A stretch of 64,000 nt of DNA, from NCBI GenBank assembly GCA_947488935.1, contig CANLBN010000003.1, positions 62,001-126,000 on the forward strand, written 5' to 3'. This document shows, in pieces, positions 10,048 to 18,634 of the stretch. Below the pieces are notes generated by a model. The model worked only from the letters and a program-made list of their open reading frames with translations, was not told the DNA's origin and ran no database searches. The translations under genes were made by a program, and so were the position numbers. Position 1 is the stretch's first letter; every line of letters starts with the position of its first letter. The DNA comes from an uncultured Pseudomonadales bacterium (GTDB taxonomy: Bacteria > Pseudomonadota > Gammaproteobacteria > Pseudomonadales > Cellvibrionaceae).

Positions 10048-12477
10048 TTGAATCTACTGGGTATGGGTATACTTGTATATTTATATCAGTTAAATTGTCA
10101 GCAATTAAAATTACCACAAAGTGAGTCAAAATTGGAAAGTCTGGAAAGCCTAAAAAAACAAATGGAATCACTGATAAGCGCAGATGCGTTAGATAATGAT
10201 CTATTGTTGTCTGTTGCTCACAAAATAGCAGATTTAGAGCAAGGTAAAGTACGTTTTTCTGTTGACGCAGGAGTAATTGATCGTTTAGGCCAGGAGCTTG
10301 TTGCTAGACAAGAAACGGCTGTTTCGGAGCTTGTTAAAAATGCATACGATGCGGATGCAACTGAAGTAACTTTAACATTTATAAATACAGATAATACTGG
10401 TGGTATCTTAATTATTGAAGATAATGGTGACGGAATGACAAGAGAAGAGCTTGTCAAAGGGTTTATGACAATATCTTCAACAAGTAAAATTCACGAGCCT
10501 ATTTCACGAATATTCAAAAGAAAAAAAGCAGGCCAAAAGGGAATTGGTCGCTTTGCTGTTCAACGCTTAGGAAAAAGATTAATCATCACTACACAGGTTA
10601 ATAGTAGTGATACAGCTCTAAAATTAGATATCAATTGGGATGACTACCAAAACGATACTAATCTAATTTCTATTTCCAACCAATTAGCAGAACAAGAAAA
10701 GGAAAGAGAGCGCGGTACTACATTGATTATTTCCGACTTAAGAGATAAGTGGTCTACAGCGTCAATTAAAAGAGTGTATAGGTACATACTTAGCTTAATT
10801 CAGCCAGAAGCAATAGGTGATTTTAAGGCCTTTGAGGATGCGGAGAACGAAACACTACCTGAAATTGAAAATGAGAACTTAGTTGCTGTTGATCCTGGGT
10901 TTACACCTGTTTTTCTAAAAAATATTGATGGTAAAAGTACTATAGTCGCCGATAATTCAAGCATGATTTTTGATCATGCCGCTGCCATTATTGAGGGTTA
11001 TATTGATGAGGATGGTCAAGGTATTTATTCAATTAAAAGTGATATTTTTTCCATCGATGAGATAGGTGAGATAGGGAACGATCCTGATGATAAAGCGGTA
11101 CCATTTTCACTTTTAAAAGATGTAAAGTTTAGAGCCTATTATTTTTTATACACACCGGCAGGTATAATTCCAAAATCACAAGAGGGTAGTATAAAAAAAC
11201 TCGCTAGAAAAGAAGGAGGTATCAGACTGTATAGAAATGGCTTTAGAGTTTTGCCATATGCGGAGCCAGGTGATGATTGGTTGAAGCTTGATAGTTCAGT
11301 TGGTGCGCGATCAATTTTACCTCCTCATGGTAATAATAATTTTTTTGGTTTTGTTGAGTTAAAAGATCTTGATAATTCATACAACGAAACTTCAAGCAGG
11401 GAGGGGCTTATTGAAAATGAAGCCTTAATCCAGTTGAAAAATTTCGTCTATCGAACATTGGTTACAGGTGTAATAAAGGTTGCAACCGTCAGGAAGTCAA
11501 AAATAATTACGAGCCAAGTTAAAGATGAAAGTGGGGAGTGGGAAGGGCTTCTTGAAGTGAGAATAAAAAATATAGCACTAACATTAGAGGAACTTGATCA
11601 AGAGCTTGATGATCAAGATACAAGTGTTGAAACAAAGCGAAAACGTAGAAAGAAGGTTAAAAAAGTACGGGAGGAAATTGAAGAAGTCAAAGAAATACAG
11701 TCAAAATTATTAAAGGAACGTTCTATGCTCAGAGTCTTGAGTAGTGTTGGACTTACTATTGCGCAGTTTATTCATGAGATTAAATACTACATGGATAATA
11801 TTCAGAGTGATATTCGCTTCGTTTCGAAAGCAGTCGAAAATGATGAAGAATCTTCTAAAAGGATGAAGATATTAGGAAATAACTTTGCCATATTTCAAAC
11901 CTACACCTCCTATTTTAATGATGTGGTCTCTCAGAATGTTGTTAGAGAACTCAAGCCCATTAATCTTAAACATATGGTTAATGGGTTTATTGATTCAATG
12001 GAAAGCGATGCAAATAGAGCTGGAATTGAATTTGAACCCCCGAAATATAATAAATTAATACTGATTACCAAACCGATGCACCCTTCAGAATGGTCATCAA
12101 TACTTTTTAATCTGTATACAAATTCAAGAAAAGCTATTAAAAGAGAAAATGTAAAGGGGAAAATATTGATTGAATGTGGTGAAAGTGAAAAAGGAGTCTA
12201 TTTAGAATTTTCAGATAATGGTGATGGTATTGAGAAAGAGAGAGAGGAGCTAATATTCGATGAATTCTTTACTACCACCTCACCAGAAAATTTCGATGAT
12301 TTAGGCCATAATAAAAAAATACTCGGGACTGGGTTGGGTTTGAAAATAGTAAAAGATATAGTTAAAAACTATCGAGGTGATATCGAGGTTGTATCACCAA
12401 AAAATGATTATTCAACCTGTATAAGAGTTGATGTCCAAAAAGCATCTGAAAAGGACTTTGAAAATTATGAAATTTAA
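10048..12477 (+). CDS. Dual GHKL-ATPase sensor kinase-like protein
   Basis: An 809-residue soluble-looking protein with two separate GHKL ATP-binding modules. The N-terminal one resembles Hsp90/MORC/MutL-type ATPases: ELVKNAYDADATE near residue 94, IIEDNGDGMTREEL near 122, GQKGIGRFAVQRLG near 162. A charged coiled-coil follows at about 506-570. The C-terminus is histidine-kinase-like: FIHEIKYYMDN near 574 (H-box), NLYTNSRKA (N-box, near 688), FSDNGDGIEKE (near 721), GTGLGLKIVK (near 761). No transmembrane segment is seen. The next gene is a receiver-domain protein, so the pair could be a cytoplasmic two-component relay. The TTG start is uncertain; ATGs at 10063 and 10162 are alternatives. The AT-rich composition and AGA codons suggest transfer. 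Confidence 0.82.
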   Translation: MNLLGMGILVYLYQLNCQQLKLPQSESKLESLESLKKQMESLISADALDNDLLLSVAHKIADLEQGKVRFSVDAGVIDRLGQELVARQETAVSELVKNAYDADATEVTLTFINTDNTGGILIIEDNGDGMTREELVKGFMTISSTSKIHEPISRIFKRKKAGQKGIGRFAVQRLGKRLIITTQVNSSDTALKLDINWDDYQNDTNLISISNQLAEQEKERERGTTLIISDLRDKWSTASIKRVYRYILSLIQPEAIGDFKAFEDAENETLPEIENENLVAVDPGFTPVFLKNIDGKSTIVADNSSMIFDHAAAIIEGYIDEDGQGIYSIKSDIFSIDEIGEIGNDPDDKAVPFSLLKDVKFRAYYFLYTPAGIIPKSQEGSIKKLARKEGGIRLYRNGFRVLPYAEPGDDWLKLDSSVGARSILPPHGNNNFFGFVELKDLDNSYNETSSREGLIENEALIQLKNFVYRTLVTGVIKVATVRKSKIITSQVKDESGEWEGLLEVRIKNIALTLEELDQELDDQDTSVETKRKRRKKVKKVREEIEEVKEIQSKLLKERSMLRVLSSVGLTIAQFIHEIKYYMDNIQSDIRFVSKAVENDEESSKRMKILGNNFAIFQTYTSYFNDVVSQNVVRELKPINLKHMVNGFIDSMESDANRAGIEFEPPKYNKLILITKPMHPSEWSSILFNLYTNSRKAIKRENVKGKILIECGESEKGVYLEFSDNGDGIEKEREELIFDEFFTTTSPENFDDLGHNKKILGTGLGLKIVKDIVKNYRGDIEVVSPKNDYSTCIRVDVQKASEKDFENYEI

Positions 12478-13540
12478 AATTTTATACGTTGAAGATAATA
12501 ATCCAGAGACAATTAAACAAGAGTTAAGTTATGTGTTTGACGTCACATCTTATGATCCTACTACTTTTGAGCATGTAATAGCGCATATTAGAAATCATGA
12601 TATCGATTTATTGCTTCTTGATTTTAGATTGACAAGCAAGGAAGCAATCTATGATGCCCCAACACTTGCCCAAACTATTCGAACACAGCATGAAACTCTT
12701 AATCATAAAGATTTACCCATAGTGTTAATATCTACAGAGGAAAATATTAGTGGTTACTATAGTGACTATACAAGTCAAGATTTGTTTGATTTCGCTATAA
12801 CAAAAAAAGAACTTCTCGAGAATGTAGAAAAATATTCGACCAGATTTCGTGAGCTAATAAGGGCGTACTCTAAGATTTCAGTAGTAAATGCTAATCCAAA
12901 TTTAAACTTGCTCGAACTTTTAAATGTTCCAGAACTTCTAAGAGCTGGTTTTAATAAGCGAATACTAGAATTATTAGCTTCAGATAAAAATTCATCAGAT
13001 GTATATATGGCCAGTGATTTTATTTTGAATCATATTGTCATACCGTCGGGTGTTCTAATCAGTGAGCATATTTTGTTGGCTCGATTAGGTGTGTCTGATA
13101 AGTCGGAAGGTTGGAGTAAGCTAAAAAGTAAATTTGAGCAGTACAAATACACAGGGGTTTTTTCTGAATCGTATGATAGATGGTGGTTTCAAGGAGTTGA
13201 ACAGTGGTGGTTGGAAATCTCACCGGATGCACCGTATCTCAAATCTTTAAAGGCTAGTGAGAAAAAGTTTATTTTAGAAAGTGAGCTGGGAGAAAATAAT
13301 TTAAAAGTAGCTGAAAAAAGCGAACACTCAAGTAGTGACTATTTTTGGACTATTTGTTCAGAAAATAAAACGCCTTTAGATCCTATAGATGGTTTTGAAG
13401 TGAATAAAATAATAGAGCCGTGGGAAGATAAGGAGTATTTTTCAATAGCAGCAGCAACTGAATTAGATCCGCAAGAATTCCTGAAAAAAGTCACGGCCTT
13501 AGCGGGAAAAAGATTTATCGAAATGATTAAAGATAATTGA
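12467..13540 (+). CDS. Response-regulator receiver-domain protein with unknown C-terminal domain
   Basis: The 357-residue product begins MKFKILYVEDN with the acidic E9/D10 pair. Asp52 in LLLLDFRL is the likely phosphoacceptor, then IVLIST (Thr/Ser position) and an AITKKEL lysine. The remaining ~220 residues match no output domain I know; they contain aromatic-rich stretches (YDRWWFQGVEQWWLE) and no obvious helix-turn-helix. I choose the ATG at 12467 rather than 12428 because it gives the canonical receiver start. It overlaps the kinase-like gene by 11 bases, implying translational coupling. Presumably it is the partner of that protein. Confidence 0.8.
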   Translation: MKFKILYVEDNNPETIKQELSYVFDVTSYDPTTFEHVIAHIRNHDIDLLLLDFRLTSKEAIYDAPTLAQTIRTQHETLNHKDLPIVLISTEENISGYYSDYTSQDLFDFAITKKELLENVEKYSTRFRELIRAYSKISVVNANPNLNLLELLNVPELLRAGFNKRILELLASDKNSSDVYMASDFILNHIVIPSGVLISEHILLARLGVSDKSEGWSKLKSKFEQYKYTGVFSESYDRWWFQGVEQWWLEISPDAPYLKSLKASEKKFILESELGENNLKVAEKSEHSSSDYFWTICSENKTPLDPIDGFEVNKIIEPWEDKEYFSIAAATELDPQEFLKKVTALAGKRFIEMIKDN

Positions 13541-13541
13541 T

Positions 13542-14267
13542 ATGGATATTTGGAGTGGGAAAAATTTTAGTCAAGACTTGTCTGATTATATATCAATAAT
13601 AGAAAAGCATTATGTAGGGAGTTTATTTGATGTACGCAAATTATATGAATATGTTGATAAAATTCCTTTTGAAGATTACTGCTTAATGGATGAGATTGAA
13701 CTGGAGTTTGTTAATTATAAACCTATTTCTCAAACAAACCCTAAGATTACGCATTTTAGAGTTAATTTGCTTAATACGCTTGCCTCAAAACCCAATATTG
13801 ACCCACGATTTATTGACCCTATAGATAAGTGTTCATTCGAGATAATTGTTACTGGGTTCTGTGATGCTGTGGATGGTGCTGAATATAAAATGGCTTGGCA
13901 CTTAGATAAGGATGAAGGCGAGGGGTGTGGTCCTCATAAATATACTCATCCTTTGTATCATTTTCAATATGGAGGAAAAAGAGTATATGGATTGCCAACG
14001 GGAGGGATGATGTTAATGGGCGCTCCACGATTGCCGCATCCTCCAATGGATATTTTTCTTTCAATTCATTTTGTTTTGAATAATTTTTTCAATAAAGAAG
14101 AAGAAGACTTTAGTTGCCTTAAAGATCTCTTTTCAGACTTTGATTATCTAAATATTTTAGAGAAGGCAAAAAAAAGAATGTGGTATCCATATTTTAAAGG
14201 ATTGAATGATCAGGAAATGTCTCATCCGAATTTGAATCTAGCAAGTCTATTCCCTTTGGCTGTTTAA
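13542..14267 (+). CDS. Unknown His-rich protein of the post-tmRNA block
   Basis: I do not recognise this 241-residue protein. The start follows the previous stop codon by one base and the stop is six bases from the next gene, so it belongs to the same operon. The central and C-terminal parts hold clustered His/Asp residues: WHLDKDEGEGCGPHKYTHP (near 124-142), YHFQYGGKR, then PRLPHPPMDIFLSIHF (near 165-180). This looks like a possible metal site, but no family signature is clear. There is no signal peptide or membrane helix. Confidence 0.7.
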   Translation: MDIWSGKNFSQDLSDYISIIEKHYVGSLFDVRKLYEYVDKIPFEDYCLMDEIELEFVNYKPISQTNPKITHFRVNLLNTLASKPNIDPRFIDPIDKCSFEIIVTGFCDAVDGAEYKMAWHLDKDEGEGCGPHKYTHPLYHFQYGGKRVYGLPTGGMMLMGAPRLPHPPMDIFLSIHFVLNNFFNKEEEDFSCLKDLFSDFDYLNILEKAKKRMWYPYFKGLNDQEMSHPNLNLASLFPLAV

Positions 14268-14273
14268 GTAAAA

Positions 14274-16094
14274 ATGAAAAAAAATATCTTTAAATTCCTA
14301 AAGGAATATACAACTGATGTTCTTGAAGTTGATAAATTAATCGTTTCTTCTTTTTTGTTGTGCAATGGGTATGAGAAAATAAATAATAATCTCATTCGTT
14401 CTTTAGTAATTAAAAAGACAGATTTTAATTATACGATGCTTCAGCTATTCAATTCTAAGTTTAAGATAGATACTCTAGAGAAGGTCATAGAGGCATTTGA
14501 ATACGTTATTTCACCGGAAGATAAGGTTGTTTCAGGGGCTGTTTATACTCCTGAAAATATTAGACGGTTTATAGTTAGCGACATATTCTCTAAGTATGAT
14601 GATATCGGAGGCAGAACTATTTGTGATCCTGCTTGCGGCTGTTCAGGGTTTTTATATACGGCCATACAGGAAATAAATAAAATAACAGGGAAGTCATATG
14701 TCGAAATCATCCAGGAAAATATTTATGGTCAAGATGTAAAGGCTTATGCTGTGAAGCGCTCAAAGATACTGCTTACACTGTTGTCGATAATTAACGGGGA
14801 AGATAGTAAAAAAATAAAATTCAACTTTTTTGTCGGAAATGCGCTAAAAAATGACTGGAAGGTTAAGGTTAAAGGTTTTGAAGGGTTTGATATTGTAGTA
14901 GGTAATCCGCCTTACGTTTGTTCAAGAAATATAGATGAAGAGTCTAAAAGCTTTTTAAAGCAATGGGAGGTTTCTTCAACAGGGCATCCTGATTTGTATA
15001 TACCATTCTTTGAGTTAGGGATGACGATTTTAAAAGATGATGGGAACTTAGGGTTCATAACTATGAATTCATTTTTTAAAAGTCTCAATGGTAGGGCGCT
15101 CAGGCGTTATTTTGGAGAAAAGAATTACGTTTTTAGTATTATAGATTTTGGTGGGGAGCAGATATTTTTAGCAAATAGAACATATACTTGTATTTGCTTT
15201 TTGACAAAGAAAAGGGATTCTGTGATCAAGTATGCCCATTCAAAGTCTCTTGGTCTGGATAATTTGAAATTTTTAAATGTTAATTATAATTTGTTGGAGT
15301 ATAAGAGTGGTTGGAGTTTTAAGGAAAGAGATTTAGTTTCTAAGATCGAAGCTACAGGAAATCCCTTGTCAGAAGTCTTTAAAACCAGTAGTGGTGTAGC
15401 AACGTTAAAAAATGATGTGTATATTTTTGATGTTGATTTTGAGGATGATAATTTTTATTATATGAAGTGCGGTCTTCCAGTTGAAAAAGGTGTTTGTAGA
15501 GAAATAATTAATACCAATAAATTAACCAAAGTGAAAAGGATTGGAGCGCTTAAAAGGAAAATAATTTTCCCTTATTTTCATGATGATAGTGAAAGCGCAG
15601 TGATCATTCCTGAGAAAAAATTAAAAAAAATTTATCCCAAGGCCTATGCATATTTGTTGACAAAGAAAGATGTTCTTGCAGCTCGTGATAAAGGAATGGG
15701 TCAGTATGCGGAATGGTTTGCTTATGGAAGGAATCAATCCTTGGAGAGGTATAAGTATAAGTTGTTTTTCCCTCATATTGCGCCTGAAACCCCGCATTTT
15801 ATTATAAATAAAGATCGTGATCTTCTTTTTCATAATGGACTTAGTTTGTTAGGTGATGACCTTAATAAGTTAAAGATAGCCCAAAAAATTATGGGGTCTA
15901 GACTTTTTTGGTTTTATATAAAAAATACTAGTAAGCCATATGGTGCAGGTTATATGTCTTTAAGTAAAAATTATATAAAGTCATTTGGCATCTATGATTT
16001 CTCCATTAAAGATCAAAAATGGCTGTTCTCTCAAAAAGATCAATCGAAAATAGATGGTTTTATTGAATCAAAATATGGCTTATCCTTGGGCTAA
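14274..16094 (+). CDS. N6-adenine DNA methyltransferase, Eco57I/TaqI-like
   Basis: A 606-residue protein with the gamma-class amino-methyltransferase order: SAM-binding motif I CDPACGCSGFLYTA near residues 118-131, YGQDVKAYAVKRSKI (motif II region), and catalytic motif IV GNPPYV near 209-214. The C-terminal ~280 residues resemble a TaqI-type target-recognition domain. The N-terminal ~100 residues carry no PD-(D/E)xK nuclease motif that I can see, so it is probably a methyltransferase only, not a complete type IIG enzyme. It is the last gene of the AT-rich block; its codon use differs visibly from flanking housekeeping genes. Confidence 0.88.
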   Translation: MKKNIFKFLKEYTTDVLEVDKLIVSSFLLCNGYEKINNNLIRSLVIKKTDFNYTMLQLFNSKFKIDTLEKVIEAFEYVISPEDKVVSGAVYTPENIRRFIVSDIFSKYDDIGGRTICDPACGCSGFLYTAIQEINKITGKSYVEIIQENIYGQDVKAYAVKRSKILLTLLSIINGEDSKKIKFNFFVGNALKNDWKVKVKGFEGFDIVVGNPPYVCSRNIDEESKSFLKQWEVSSTGHPDLYIPFFELGMTILKDDGNLGFITMNSFFKSLNGRALRRYFGEKNYVFSIIDFGGEQIFLANRTYTCICFLTKKRDSVIKYAHSKSLGLDNLKFLNVNYNLLEYKSGWSFKERDLVSKIEATGNPLSEVFKTSSGVATLKNDVYIFDVDFEDDNFYYMKCGLPVEKGVCREIINTNKLTKVKRIGALKRKIIFPYFHDDSESAVIIPEKKLKKIYPKAYAYLLTKKDVLAARDKGMGQYAEWFAYGRNQSLERYKYKLFFPHIAPETPHFIINKDRDLLFHNGLSLLGDDLNKLKIAQKIMGSRLFWFYIKNTSKPYGAGYMSLSKNYIKSFGIYDFSIKDQKWLFSQKDQSKIDGFIESKYGLSLG

Positions 16095-16170
16095 ATAATT
16101 GGGGTCAGCAACTGTTTTTAGAAAAATAAATTTCCTCGCTATTTTTCGACACAAGGTGACCGATATTAGA

Positions 16171-16199
16171 ATAATTAGGGTCAGATAAGCATTTCAAGG
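16171..16199 (+). repeat. ATAAGC-type dispersed repeat, copy 1
   Basis: This segment contains AGGGTCAGATAAGCATTTC and closely matches 32391-32419 (about five of six positions by eye), with a shorter relative at 32863-32886. All copies stand beside decayed gene ends. A related ggggtcag occurs at 16101. Confidence 0.55.
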
Positions 16200-16214
16200 A
16201 AATCATGAAGTCTA

Positions 16215-16421
16215 TCAAAACTGCTTTAAAACACCCTTATCATAATCATCTAAATTTAAATCCATATTAAACTTCTCAGCTAACCTCTCAAGCTCTGTTT
16301 GCTGAGTCGCCAGTTCATCCACTATAAGAGTGTTGTTATCTAACTCCGATAATAAACTTGACCCAAATAGCCGTAGTGTGTTGTAGCTGCTTTTATAGAT
16401 ATCATCAAATATTATATACAA
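16215..16421 (-). pseudogene. Remnant of a DUF3087 gene (C-terminal part)
   Basis: The frame encodes LDNNTLIVDELATQQTEL and ends DYDKGVLKQF. It aligns without gaps to the C-terminus of the intact DUF3087 protein at 38515-39021 (LDDNTLTMDELAVQQDEL, ending DYDERILKQF). The N-terminal membrane half is absent. Similarity continues past the stop codon into the shared caaaactgctttaaaa sequence, indicating a decayed duplicate rather than a new gene. Confidence 0.75.
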
Positions 16422-16660
16422 GGGATTAATGTGTATAGTTTTTTTGATAATCTATACATTTAATCTTGATTGTGTATAGTAATCGATTAAATTTATAGAT
16501 AAAAGTAATGTCAATATAAATACAGCAAGAGCGACAATCTATCTTGTTGAAGATATTAAAAAATTAGTGCAAGAGTATACGCAATTTTACGATAAAAGCA
16601 TGCGAGTTAATGATAGCCCTCCAATACCAATATTTATACAGCTTTAAATGTACTCTTTCT
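16422..16660. other. AT-rich gap with no convincing gene
   Basis: There is a short open frame, without a start, at about 16521-16647 that reads through IYLVEDIKKLVQEYTQFYD and stops before the dioxygenase gene. It may be another gene remnant, but I cannot name it. Three repeats of the type gtgtatag/ctatacat occur near 16431-16481. Confidence 0.35.
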
Positions 16661-16667
16661 CAGGCAG

Positions 16668-17477
16668 CTAGCTTTGCACACCCCACAAAAACATTGACGA
16701 TTGCTTTTTTATAATCTCTGCTTTGAATGTTTTGTCGCTGGGCTTTGTGGCCATGCCGTAACATACATGCAAAGGGATTAAATGCTCTTCTCTCGGATGA
16801 CAATACCTCGCGCCTGGCGCGGATGTCCAATGCGTAAGTCGTTGCTCTCTTGCATTTTCTTGTAGCGCATCACCGCTCATTGTTTCTTCTAGCCAGTCAT
16901 CAAAAGCGATATTATTTGCGTGGGCTTCCTGTGAACCCGGAGTAAAGAATGCGCGCAAATTGTGGAATGAAGATCCGGATCCAATGACTAGTAGATTATC
17001 CCAATTGAGTGATTGCAAAGCCTTGCCTATTTGAATGTGCAGGTCTGGATTAAGACCGTGCACCAATGACAACTGCACACAGGGAATGTCAGCATCGGGA
17101 TACATGATTTTAAGTGGCACAAATAAGCCATGATCAAAACCCCGTTGCTCGTCTTGCAGCGCATCGATGCCGTTTTCTTTAAGTGCGTTCACGACACTAT
17201 TTGCCAATGCAGGCTCACCAGATGCTGGATATTGAATCTCATAAGCTTCTTTTGGAAACCCGCCGTAGTCGTAGATGATTCCGGGGTTTTTCCCTGAAGT
17301 CACCGTCGGTAAACGCGCCTCCCAATGTGCGCTGATCACCAATATCGCGCTGGGTTTATCCACTTCTACAGCGATTTGTTTCAGTGTCTTAACCATTTCA
17401 TCATGATTTGTGTCGCCTATTAAAGGCATAGGCCCACCACCATGAGAGATGTAGACAATGTTTCGTTTCAATTTCAT
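16668..17477 (-). CDS. DODA-type extradiol dioxygenase (LigB superfamily, YgiD-like)
   Basis: A 269-residue member of the class III extradiol ring-cleavage/4,5-DOPA dioxygenase family. Metal-site histidines are visible in ISHGGGPMP (near residue 11), ISAHWEA (near 50), and GSGSSFHNLR (near 167). The FDHGLFVPL and CVQLSL blocks are also typical. E. coli YgiD opens the ring of DOPA. It is 17 bases downstream of a glutathionyl-hydroquinone reductase gene on the same strand, and both are divergent from a LysR regulator, suggesting a quinone/catechol detoxification unit. The true substrate is unknown. Confidence 0.88.
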   Translation of the reverse strand: MKLKRNIVYISHGGGPMPLIGDTNHDEMVKTLKQIAVEVDKPSAILVISAHWEARLPTVTSGKNPGIIYDYGGFPKEAYEIQYPASGEPALANSVVNALKENGIDALQDEQRGFDHGLFVPLKIMYPDADIPCVQLSLVHGLNPDLHIQIGKALQSLNWDNLLVIGSGSSFHNLRAFFTPGSQEAHANNIAFDDWLEETMSGDALQENAREQRLTHWTSAPGARYCHPREEHLIPLHVCYGMATKPSDKTFKAEIIKKQSSMFLWGVQS

Positions 17478-17494
17478 GCTAACTCCAGCAACGT

Positions 17495-18439
17495 TTAAAG
17501 CTCAGGGCCGACGGGAACAATCCCAGTTGGGTTAAGCGCTTTTACCGAGTAGTAACCTGCTTTTATGTGCTCAATATTAACAGTACTTTCAATACCTTCC
17601 ATCGCCAAAATGCGATGCATGTAATCATTGAGTTTTGGCATATCTTTAATCATGTTTCGATTACATTTAAATAGCCCATGGTAAGCCGCATCGAATCGGA
17701 TCAAGGTCACAAACACACGAATATCTGACTCGGTAAATTCACCGCCAAACAAAAATTTACGTCCATCTGCTAGCCTTTCTTCTAGTGAGTCGAGCGCAGT
17801 AAATACTTTTTCAAAAGCCTCCTCGTAAGCTTCTTGTGAAGACGCAAAACCGGCCTGATACACACCATTATTGAAGTCAGAATAAATATATTCATTTAGC
17901 GCATCAATCTGTCCAGCTAACTCCTCGGGAATCATATTTAAACCTTCGCCAACAAGGTCGACAAAGGCCGTATTAAACATGCGAACAATATCCGCTGACT
18001 CATTGTTAACAATGGCCTGTGTTTTTTTATCCCATAAAACCGGAACTGTCGCTCGGCCCGTAAATTCTGGTGCTACTTTCGTGTACAGCTCATGCACATA
18101 GGTCGCCCCATTTAGATCATCGCTGTCACTGCCGTTGAAGCCACCAAACCGCCATCCTTGATCCGTCAACCTAGGGTTGACCACGGAAACAGAAATAATA
18201 TCTTCTAGGCCTTTTAACGCCCTCGCCATTAAAGTTCGGCTTGCCCAAGGGCAAATATAAGCAACGTACAAGTGATATCGATCTACTTCCGCTTTAAAAC
18301 CACCTTCACCAGTGATACCGGGAGAACCGTCTGGTGTAATCCAATTTCGAAAGGACGATGTTTGTCGTATAAAGCGACCTTTTTCGTCTTTGTTTTGAAC
18401 CGGTTGCCAATTTTCTTGCCAGACACCATTAACTAACAT
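17495..18439 (-). CDS. Glutathionyl-hydroquinone reductase (YqjG/ECM4-type GST)
   Basis: A 314-residue Xi-class glutathione transferase that reduces glutathionyl-hydroquinones. The family signature YICPWASRTLMARALKG (about residues 57-73) includes the catalytic Cys in CPWA. NPRLTDQGWRFGG and the C-terminal GST helical domain (LFGGEFTESDIRVFVTLIRFD) also match. It is probably co-transcribed with the downstream dioxygenase and controlled by the divergent LysR protein. Confidence 0.9.
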   Translation of the reverse strand: MLVNGVWQENWQPVQNKDEKGRFIRQTSSFRNWITPDGSPGITGEGGFKAEVDRYHLYVAYICPWASRTLMARALKGLEDIISVSVVNPRLTDQGWRFGGFNGSDSDDLNGATYVHELYTKVAPEFTGRATVPVLWDKKTQAIVNNESADIVRMFNTAFVDLVGEGLNMIPEELAGQIDALNEYIYSDFNNGVYQAGFASSQEAYEEAFEKVFTALDSLEERLADGRKFLFGGEFTESDIRVFVTLIRFDAAYHGLFKCNRNMIKDMPKLNDYMHRILAMEGIESTVNIEHIKAGYYSVKALNPTGIVPVGPEL

Positions 18440-18634
18440 GGGTAAATACCTCTAAACCGCCTTCCTGCCGTACAGGAAGGCATTGCTGATTGAAAAATTA
18501 AGCCACTTGTTTTTGATGCGATGGCTCATCGCCTTAATTAGAGTGAGATCTATACTACTAACAACATAATGATGGATAAATAGTGGTTTTATGGAATAAT
18601 TATCCACATATTATTTGCAATATGGGCTTTATCA

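Noticed and set aside
14274..16094. Complete type IIG restriction enzyme (methyltransferase plus nuclease).
   Set aside because: No PD-(D/E)xK or other nuclease motif in the ~100-residue N-terminus, and the length is short for a type IIG enzyme.
9911..16667. A duplicated tmRNA 3' end (att site) that would bound the AT-rich block.
   Set aside because: I looked for another copy of the CCGCCTCCACCA end downstream and saw none, and there is no integrase gene, so integration is only inferred from position and composition.
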